Assembly: GCA_910585635.1 (NCBI GenBank)
Contig: CAJUFE010000014.1
Location: 9,513-73,512, forward strand
Reading direction: 5' to 3'
Length of the DNA: 64,000 nucleotides
DNA from: an uncultured Lachnospiraceae bacterium
GTDB taxonomy: Bacteria; Bacillota; Clostridia; Lachnospirales; Lachnospiraceae
Shown here in pieces: positions 57,846 through 64,000 of this stretch (position 1 is its first letter; each line of letters begins with the position of its first letter). Both the position numbers and the translations under genes were made by a program. Under the pieces are notes generated by a model. The model was not told where the DNA came from. It did no database searches and was given only the letters and a program-made list of their open reading frames with translations.

Positions 57846-58943
57846 TCATCGCAGCAGCTCCGGGAGCAGGTCAGCCAGGCTGTAGTAGATCTCCCCATGG
57901 ATCCCCGCGGTCTGCCCGGCGCACACCATGGAATTTAGGATCGCCTCATGGGTGGCCTCCGCCGCTGCCTGGAAGGCCTGGTCGATCAGGTCCTCATGGA
58001 GGATGGTCTGCCGGAGGAGCTTCCTGGACTTTTCGTGGGGGATCCTGTTCGCTGTGGTGAACCCGATCATCACCTCGCCGCTCCCATGGCCGGTATAAGC
58101 GCCCGTGCGGGCGATCCCCACACCGGCGCGGCGGATGATCCGCTCCAGCTGCCGGTGGGACACCGGCAGGTCGGTGGCCAGGATCGTCATGATCGAGCCC
58201 CGGTCCTGGAGGGAGAGGGCCGGCTTCTCCCCATCTCCAGCTTTTTTCCGGCTTTCGCTCTTCCTTTTCTCGATCAGCCGGATGACCTGCTCCCCCACCG
58301 GACGGCCGTCCAGCACCAGATCCCTGGTCGCTCCGAAATTGGACTGGACCAGCACGCCGATCACATACTCTTTTCCATCCACATTAAAGATCCTGGAGGC
58401 TGATCCGATGCCGCCCTTTAACCCGTAGCAGAGGGTACCTGCCCCGGCGCCCACATCGCCCTCCGGGAAATCCTCCCCTGCCCCTTCGATGGCCTCCCGC
58501 ACATGGCTGGCCTTAACGGCCCGCTGCTGGATGTGGTTGATCCGGCAGTCATTGCACTCTCCCACCACCGGGTTTATGCTGAAGGCCTGGACCTTGTCCT
58601 CCCTGCACTGGCCGATCACATAGTCGGCCAGCCCGTCCCAGACCAACCCTATGTTCAAGGTATTGGTCAACGCGATGGGGGTCTCTAGAGTCCCCAGCTC
58701 CTGGATCTGGACCAGTCCGCAGCTCTTCCCGAACCCATTGTGTACATAGGCGGCAGCCGTATACTTCTCTGCGAAGGCATTGCCCGGACCGGGGAGGATC
58801 ACGGTCACGCCGGTATGGTTATCTGCATCCTTGATCGTAACATGGCCCACGGATACACCTGGGACATCGGTGATCTTATCCCGTTTCCCCGTGGGCATCC
58901 GGCCTATGGTCATACCAAACTCCCTGATCCTCTTCTGTTCCAT
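57846..58943 (-). CDS. P1 family peptidase, DmpA/BapA type
   Basis: 365 residues, normal for the family. DmpA-type enzymes are Ntn-like aminopeptidases that remove N-terminal D-Ala, L-residues or beta-amino acids and self-cleave before a Ser/Thr nucleophile. The N-terminal KITDVPGVSVGHVTIKDADN motif and the cleavage/nucleophile site LKGGIGSASRIF (Ser about residue 180) are present, as is VLVQSNFGATRDL. No signal peptide. AGGAGG lies 6 bases before the ATG. It follows the D-amino-acid aminotransferase by 100 bases on the same strand. Confidence 0.92.
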   Translation of the reverse strand: MEQKRIREFGMTIGRMPTGKRDKITDVPGVSVGHVTIKDADNHTGVTVILPGPGNAFAEKYTAAAYVHNGFGKSCGLVQIQELGTLETPIALTNTLNIGLVWDGLADYVIGQCREDKVQAFSINPVVGECNDCRINHIQQRAVKASHVREAIEGAGEDFPEGDVGAGAGTLCYGLKGGIGSASRIFNVDGKEYVIGVLVQSNFGATRDLVLDGRPVGEQVIRLIEKRKSESRKKAGDGEKPALSLQDRGSIMTILATDLPVSHRQLERIIRRAGVGIARTGAYTGHGSGEVMIGFTTANRIPHEKSRKLLRQTILHEDLIDQAFQAAAEATHEAILNSMVCAGQTAGIHGEIYYSLADLLPELLR

Positions 58944-59043
58944 GCTCTTGTCCTCCTTTTCCAGTCCGCCTTTTCGTTCTCAGCTGTCTATCTTCTCCCT
59001 ATGGCGCTTTCCGTCATCTCTTTCTTCTCTTGGCCACCTGGCT

Positions 59044-59883
59044 TTACTGGCCGATCTCCTCCATGTACCGGTCGCGGAGCTTCTGCACCAGGTCCTTATC
59101 CTTCATCCCGGCTGCCTGCCCGTCGATCTCCATGACCCGCATGCTGGGGTGGCTGGTGCTGGACATGATGATCTCATCGGCCTCAAGCATCTCTTCCACC
59201 GTAAAGGCCCGCTCTTCCACCGGGATCTTAAGCTCTTTACAATAGCGGAGCATATGCTTCCGCTCGGTCCCCGGCAGGATCAGGTTATCCAGAGGATGGG
59301 TGATGAACACGCCGTCCTTGATGATCGACGCATTAGAGTGGGCCCCCTCGGTCACGAAGCCGTCCCGGACGAACACTGCCTCCTGACAGCCCGCCTCCTT
59401 GGCCGTCTGGGCCGCGATCACATTGGGCAGCAGATTGATGGTCTTGATATCACAATGGAGGAAACGGGTATCGGCCACGGTCTTGATCTTATAGCTGTCC
59501 GACATCTCCACGCCCTTCCAGGGCTTGCTGTACACATACAAGTTGCTGGATACCCCCTCCGGGAACAGATGGTTCCTGGGCGAGGTCCCACGGGTCACCT
59601 GCCAGTACAGGAACTGACAGCTGCTCTCCACCTTCTGGGAAAGCTGGGTCAGCAGATCCCCTATCTCCTCCTTGGTATAGGGGAGGTCGATCTTGACCTT
59701 CGCCGCGCTGCTCTCCATCCGGTCCAGATGGTCCTGGAGAGCGAAGATCTTGTGGCCGAACACCATCGCCACCTCATAGATCCCGTCCCCGAAATAGAAT
59801 CCCCGGTCATTAGCCGGGATCATCATCTCGTTGATCGGGGTGATCTTTCCATTATAATATGCCAGATCTTTCATACGTTCCAT
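59044..59883 (-). CDS. dat: Class IV aminotransferase, D-amino-acid transaminase type
   Basis: 279 residues from ATG 59883 (AGAGAGGG 7 bases upstream). PLP lysine is in HCDIKTINLLPN (about residue 146), the D-alanine transaminase pattern; YFGDGIYEV, FVTEGAHSNASII and the SSTSHPSMRV loop fit the same family. It interconverts D-amino acids and 2-oxo acids in the cytosol, making or using D-Ala and D-Glu. With the P1 peptidase just downstream it can form a D-residue degrading pair. Branched-chain specificity is less likely but not excluded. Confidence 0.9.
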   Translation of the reverse strand: MERMKDLAYYNGKITPINEMMIPANDRGFYFGDGIYEVAMVFGHKIFALQDHLDRMESSAAKVKIDLPYTKEEIGDLLTQLSQKVESSCQFLYWQVTRGTSPRNHLFPEGVSSNLYVYSKPWKGVEMSDSYKIKTVADTRFLHCDIKTINLLPNVIAAQTAKEAGCQEAVFVRDGFVTEGAHSNASIIKDGVFITHPLDNLILPGTERKHMLRYCKELKIPVEERAFTVEEMLEADEIIMSSTSHPSMRVMEIDGQAAGMKDKDLVQKLRDRYMEEIGQ

Positions 59884-60015
59884 AGCTTGTCCCTCTCTTT
59901 TTTGCTTTTGTTTGGCTTTAGTATAGCGTTCTGTCAACTATTTGTAAAGATGGGAAATGGCATACTTTTTACAGGCCAGCCAGGGAGCCATCATGGTCAG
60001 CGGATCCTTTCACAG

Positions 60016-60049
60016 AAAAACGCCCGGATAGCGCAAAGCTATCCAGGCG
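60016..60049 (-). terminator. Terminator after the 918-residue surface protein gene
   Basis: Minus strand arms 60049-60038 and 60032-60021 (12 bp with one mismatch), 5-base loop, then TTTTT. It also lies just upstream of the aminotransferase gene, isolating the two units. Confidence 0.85.
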
Positions 60050-60091
60050 TATCCAAATAGCGAGCATCTGTCCCGCTGTACCATCTATCGT

Positions 60092-62848
60092 TTATCGCCG
60101 GACCCATTCCCCTTTGTCATTGACATAGAAGCCATCCGGTGTATAGCCGTTTGTCACCAGCGCTCCATCTGTGCCGAGGAAATACCATTTGCCGTCCAGC
60201 ATGACCCATCCGGTCTCCATGGAGCCTTGCGCTGTGTTAAGGTAATACCATTTCCCGTCTATGGTGACCCAGTCGGTCTTCATGTTCTGGGTAGTCTCAT
60301 CAAAATAGTACCATTCGCCGTTGACCTTCTGCCACCCGTTGCAGGTGTAGCCGTCCTCTCCGTACAGGTACCATGAACCGTCTGTCTCCAGTACCCATTC
60401 GGAAGCGGCATAGCTCCCGTCTGGTTTCTTGAGCCGCCATCCGGGCTTGCCATCTGTCAACTCACGTCCGGTAGCTGCAAGCTGGAGATGATAGGGTTTT
60501 GTGATGCTCATCCCCGGCGTGGAGGAGCTGCCTGCTGTGGTGCTGCCAGTTCCTGAGACCGATCTGTCCCGGTCTTTTCTGCGGCGTCCTCCTGTGGAGG
60601 TCGAAACGGTGGTCTGTTCCGGAACGGATCCTTCCGGCGTGCTTCCTGGCTGAAGGGTCTCTCCCGGGGTAGGTTCTACCGGTCCAGGCTTTTCCGGCTC
60701 GGGTTTCTCTGGCTCCGGCTTTTCTGGCTCAGGTCCCTCCGGGACTTCCTTCTCATTAGTGATAAAGGTGATCGCCGTGCCATAGATCGCGCTCCCGGTC
60801 TCTCCCCCATCGTTCCCATCCATCAGCACCACTGGAGATAGGGTAAGGATGTCCTTTCGATCTTTGTCCGATAGAAAGAAACTCAGAAAATCCCCCCCAT
60901 CGGCGGCAGGATCGATCGTGGCGCTCTCTCCTTTGCTCAGGCTCTTCCAAGGACTATCGGACCCGGGAAAGATGATCAAGTCTCCAGATCCTTCCCCCAG
61001 TATGGTTCCATAGACCGTGCAAGCCTTTGCCGACGGATGGAGATAAATGCCGCATCCGACCATTGGGGTATTGTCAAAAAACGCGGGGCTGCGTCCGCCT
61101 TCCATCTGCAGACTATACGTACAGTCAACGGCATAGCCGTTTTCCGATGTACGATTCCCTATGATCACTGCGTCAGTAAGGATGAGCTCTGATCGGCTTG
61201 TCCCGTCTTCGGATGTGTTCTCTTCCATATAGACAGCACCGCCCCGATATGTCGCTTTGTTGATCAATAATGTTGTATCTTCCATACGGACCGTGCCGTT
61301 GGCGTATACAGCCCCTCCGTTGTTTTCTGCACGGTTGTCCTTAAAGGTCGTCTTGCTGATATGCCCATCCAAAGCAAAGAGTGCGCCGCCATCAGAAGCT
61401 TTATTTCCTTCAAAGGTGCTATTTACCATGGATAGGTCACTTGCATCACAATAAATAGCCCCTCCTGATCCCGACGCAACATTATCGGTAAAGCTACATC
61501 CTTCAATATCGACATCCGCATAGGCAGGGAAGCCGCTGACATAAACCGCGCCGCCATAGCCATCATAGCTCCCTTCCCCTGTTGCCTGGTTCCCTTCAAA
61601 AACGCACCCTTTTATCTCCAAGCCATTTTCTGAGTAGACCACAACCGCAGCACCTTTCGTTGCGGTATTATTTCTGAAGACCGCGTCATGGATCACGGTC
61701 CTGCCTGCAGAGTATATGAAGTCTCTCGAGTCTTCATCGCGCCAGTTTGTGACATCAACTACCGCGCCGGATCCGTCAGAATGGATCCTGGAAAACATAC
61801 CACCCTGGATCGTAAGCACAGCACCTGAATCATATATCGGCTCTAAGTAGATCAAGCTTCCACGGACCGGATAATCCTCAACAGTCACATTATTTAAGAC
61901 ACAGTCTCCACCTGTATGGATCAGCGGAGGAAGCTTTTTTTCTTTGCTTTCTGCTGTGATCCTCACATTATCCAACTCAAGTCCCCCAAATCCTCCGATA
62001 ATGTAGTTATCGCGGGCACCGATAGTATCGCTGGGCTTTACCGATGATGCGACTGTTATGGTCTCTGCACCCGTCCCTCGGATCGTAACTCCACCCCCGT
62101 AGGTATAGATAGCCTGCCTTGTTGATATCGTGATCGAATGTCCATTTAGCTTTAGCAGGATAGAAGGACTTGGGATCTTTACACATTCATTCCAGTCTTT
62201 AATATCTGCCTCCAGCTCGATCTGGTAATCTCCTTTATCCTCTTCCTGGCTGCTAGATCCTTCATTAGCTATGGCTGCTATCGCTTCCTTCAGTTCAGCA
62301 AAATCACTTACCCGAAAGGTATCACCCTCACGCTCCAGCCTCGCCGACATCAGAGCTATCCCCTCTTCCGGGTCCGTTTCTTTCAAGCCTGTTTCTTCCA
62401 GATCCGTTTTTTCCAGCTCTGCGCCTTCTATCTCGGGGCTTTCTGTCACGGTATCTTCCTGGACAGTGCCTTCCGATGAGGTGTCTGACGATCCATCTCC
62501 GTTTGATATCGTTTCTTCTTCCTCAGTTCCCGGCGTTTGGTCAGGTGCGGATCCTTCCGTGGGTGTCAGGCTCTCGTCTACACTTTCTCCACTCTCGTAA
62601 CAATCAGCATCATGTACATGCTCTTCCAGGCCGCAGATGGTATCTGAAGTATCCTTTTTTGCATCTGAAGCAGACGCCCGATCATAGCATGTGTTGCTAT
62701 GGGTATGCTCCTCCTGTCCGCAGATAAGCTCTCCCTCATGTACTGTCATCCGGTCCTGCGTAGCCGCACGTACCGAAAAACTGCCCGCCAACACCGCCAT
62801 GGCCATACAAACAGAAAAACCGGCCCTCATCCTCTTCCATTTCCCCAT
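60092..62848 (-). CDS. Secreted beta-helix surface protein with cell-wall-binding repeats
   Basis: 918 residues. Signal peptide, two Cys/His motifs CGQEEHTHSNTCY and CGLEEHVHDADCY often found at the start of Firmicute surface proteins, an acidic Ser/Thr/Glu stretch, then a right-handed beta-helix (about 180-650) with Pmp-like repeats (GCSFTDNVASGSGGAIYC, STFEGNKASDGGALFA). A Pro/Glu repeat linker (PEKPEPEKP), the basic patch TGGRRRKDRDRS and C-terminal Trp/Tyr glucan/choline-binding-type repeats (GEWYYFDE, GKWYYLNT, GKWYFLGT) follow. Probably wall-attached and adhesive. Stand-alone gene with its own strong promoter and terminator. Confidence 0.88.
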   Translation of the reverse strand: MGKWKRMRAGFSVCMAMAVLAGSFSVRAATQDRMTVHEGELICGQEEHTHSNTCYDRASASDAKKDTSDTICGLEEHVHDADCYESGESVDESLTPTEGSAPDQTPGTEEEETISNGDGSSDTSSEGTVQEDTVTESPEIEGAELEKTDLEETGLKETDPEEGIALMSARLEREGDTFRVSDFAELKEAIAAIANEGSSSQEEDKGDYQIELEADIKDWNECVKIPSPSILLKLNGHSITISTRQAIYTYGGGVTIRGTGAETITVASSVKPSDTIGARDNYIIGGFGGLELDNVRITAESKEKKLPPLIHTGGDCVLNNVTVEDYPVRGSLIYLEPIYDSGAVLTIQGGMFSRIHSDGSGAVVDVTNWRDEDSRDFIYSAGRTVIHDAVFRNNTATKGAAVVVYSENGLEIKGCVFEGNQATGEGSYDGYGGAVYVSGFPAYADVDIEGCSFTDNVASGSGGAIYCDASDLSMVNSTFEGNKASDGGALFALDGHISKTTFKDNRAENNGGAVYANGTVRMEDTTLLINKATYRGGAVYMEENTSEDGTSRSELILTDAVIIGNRTSENGYAVDCTYSLQMEGGRSPAFFDNTPMVGCGIYLHPSAKACTVYGTILGEGSGDLIIFPGSDSPWKSLSKGESATIDPAADGGDFLSFFLSDKDRKDILTLSPVVLMDGNDGGETGSAIYGTAITFITNEKEVPEGPEPEKPEPEKPEPEKPGPVEPTPGETLQPGSTPEGSVPEQTTVSTSTGGRRRKDRDRSVSGTGSTTAGSSSTPGMSITKPYHLQLAATGRELTDGKPGWRLKKPDGSYAASEWVLETDGSWYLYGEDGYTCNGWQKVNGEWYYFDETTQNMKTDWVTIDGKWYYLNTAQGSMETGWVMLDGKWYFLGTDGALVTNGYTPDGFYVNDKGEWVRR

Positions 62849-62874
62849 ATCGCCCTCTCCTTTGTTTTTTCTCC

Positions 62875-62904
62875 ATTTTATCCCTCTCCAACCACTTCTG
62901 TCAA
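62875..62904 (-). promoter_or_regulatory. Strong promoter of the beta-helix surface gene
   Basis: Minus strand: perfect -35 TTGACA (62904-62899), 18-base spacer, -10 TAAAAT (62880-62875), 27 bases before the start. The 62905-63096 stretch holds no gene I can support; it has a short inverted repeat CTTGCA/TGCAAG at 63021-63038. Confidence 0.75.
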
Positions 62905-63096
62905 GAATCTGCGCAGGATTTTCTTAAGTTTTTGTAAGGATGTGGATCTGGATCTGAACCAACAGTTTAATGCGATCTTCCTGCAGATGTGTTATGATAG
63001 GACCATCAGAGGACAGTGGACTTGCATGATCGTGCAAGCGTGCCATTCACGCTCAAGGATATGGAAAATATATACTGGGATAAAATAGAAAAATAT

Positions 63097-63125
63097 TTGA
63101 CAGTGCTGATCCGATATGCTATGCT
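63097..63125 (+). promoter_or_regulatory. Promoter of the Rpn-like gene
   Basis: Perfect -35 TTGACA (63097-63102), 17-base spacer, extended -10 TGC-TATGCT (63120-63125); leader of about 110 bases. Confidence 0.65.
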
Positions 63126-63243
63126 TAATATGTAAAATATATCCATCTACTATCCAGGCCAGGCGAAAGGCGGCTGATACGGACCGAACTGGGATACAGG
63201 GCGGCGGATAGCAGGATACAGGATACGAGAGGACGGGATACGG

Positions 63244-64000
63244 ATGAGCAATAAAGCGAAGATACGAGAAAGAGCGAAGAAGCTGAACCCGATCGATGAC
63301 CTGATGTTCCGGAAGATGGCGGAGGAGCCTGGGTTCTGTGAGGAGATCCTGCGGGTCATCCTCGCGGACCCTGGGCTGGAGGTGCGTGAGTCGATCCCAG
63401 AGTATGCGGGGACGAACCTCCAGGGCCGTTCAGTGGTGCTGGACGCACGATGTGTCCTTGGGGACGGACAGCAGGTGGACATCGAGGTCCAGAAGAGGGA
63501 TGATGACGACCACCAGCGGCGTGTGCGGTATAATGGTTCGATCCTGACCGCAAACATAGCCGATCCGGGCATACAGTTTAAAGCGGTCCCGGATGTGTGC
63601 GGCGTGTTCATCTCCCGGTTCGACCTTTTTGAAGGGGGACATGTACGCTATCATGTTGACCGTGTAGCCAGAGAGGCGGGCAAGGCTGTGGGGAACGGCT
63701 TTACCGAGGTGTATGTGAACGCGAAGGTAAAGGATGGTTCTGATGTAGCAGAACTGATGGAGGTGTTCACCCGGGACGATGCTTACAGCGATAAGTTCCC
63801 GGTCACTTCCCGGAGTAAGCGGCGATATAAAGAAACGGAGGAGGGGCAAATGGTCATGTGTGAAGTTGTGGAGCAGATCGTAAATGAGCTCGTAGAGGAA
63901 GAGCTTTTGGAGATCAGACGTAAAGGCAGGCTAGAAGGCGCGCGTGAAGGCAGGCTGGAGGGCATACGTGAAGGCAAGCTGGAGGGCATACGTGAAGGCA
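63244..64000 (+). CDS. Rpn family PD-(D/E)XK nuclease/transposase-like protein, 3' part missing
   Basis: 252 codons are in the window; the frame is open at position 64000. The start (KLNPIDDLMFRKMAEEPGFC), the nuclease core (VVLDARCVLGDGQQVDIEVQ with D and E-x-Q) and the long mid part (RRVRYNGSILTANIADPG) match the PD-(D/E)XK transposase/Rpn group, known for recombination-promoting DNA nucleases. The last visible part is a tandem 8-residue repeat (GRLEGIRE). The group is very often multi-copy in clostridia. ATG 63244 has a weak GGGA-type site. Confidence 0.88.
   Translation, partial: MSNKAKIRERAKKLNPIDDLMFRKMAEEPGFCEEILRVILADPGLEVRESIPEYAGTNLQGRSVVLDARCVLGDGQQVDIEVQKRDDDDHQRRVRYNGSILTANIADPGIQFKAVPDVCGVFISRFDLFEGGHVRYHVDRVAREAGKAVGNGFTEVYVNAKVKDGSDVAELMEVFTRDDAYSDKFPVTSRSKRRYKETEEGQMVMCEVVEQIVNELVEEELLEIRRKGRLEGAREGRLEGIREGKLEGIREG
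63925..64000 (+). repeat. In-frame 24-nt tandem repeat in the Rpn-like gene
   Basis: Units at 63925-63948, 63949-63972 and 63973-63996, with a fourth starting at 63997; each encodes G-R/K-L-E-G-A/I-R-E. The array continues past the window end. Confidence 0.9.

Noticed and set aside
58780..60060. 426-codon open frame on the plus strand
   Set aside because: It spans the antisense of two real genes and their intergenic region, so it is a shadow.

Overview
The window looks like chromosomal DNA of an anaerobic, Gram-positive, spore-forming gut Firmicute, most likely a Lachnospiraceae-type clostridium. The signs are a homodimeric pyruvate:ferredoxin oxidoreductase, a YlbJ-type sporulation membrane protein, a zinc-type PyrI next to PyrB, a Tad pilus locus with no secretin, surface proteins ending in glucan/choline-binding-type repeats, and strong AGGAGG ribosome sites. 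No rRNA, tRNA, CRISPR array or intact insertion sequence was recognised.

Layout. 1-4.1 kb: housekeeping genes (start of an RsmF-type rRNA methylase, an M23 peptidase, YlbJ, and an rsmD-coaD-coiled-coil operon). 4.1-9.8 kb: a lactose-type locus, with GH2 beta-galactosidase and a GPH sugar symporter divergent from an AraC regulator. 10.2-14.6 kb: an XpaC / von Willebrand A / TelA envelope-stress-type operon, invaded by a DUF4160-DUF2442 cassette that left a 91-bp duplication of the xpaC 3' end. 14.8-20.6 kb: an orphan HicB-like regulator, PFOR and pyrBI. 20.7-25.4 kb: a GH36 alpha-galactosidase, a candidate type I toxin/antisense RNA locus, and a secreted DUF5722 protein.

25.6-48.7 kb is the most striking region. 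Sixteen co-oriented genes run without a long gap: TadZ, TadA, TadB, TadC, Flp pilin, TadE and TadG-like pseudopilins, two prepilin peptidases, an FHA protein, a PP2C phosphatase, a small membrane protein, a transmembrane Ser/Thr kinase with a beta-propeller-like sensor, and two very large secreted repeat proteins. A divergent XRE regulator shares an 18-nt repeat that lies on the -10 boxes of both promoters. I read this as one pilus/adhesin system with its own phospho-threonine signalling circuit.

49.3-59.9 kb: an oppABCDF oligopeptide importer, a divergent regulator derived from sigma-54 activators with a broken Walker A, a DmpA-type P1 peptidase and a D-amino-acid aminotransferase. Together these suggest scavenging of peptides that contain D-residues. 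60-64 kb: another secreted beta-helix protein with cell-wall repeats, and the first 252 codons of an Rpn/PD-(D/E)XK transposase-like nuclease that runs off the end.
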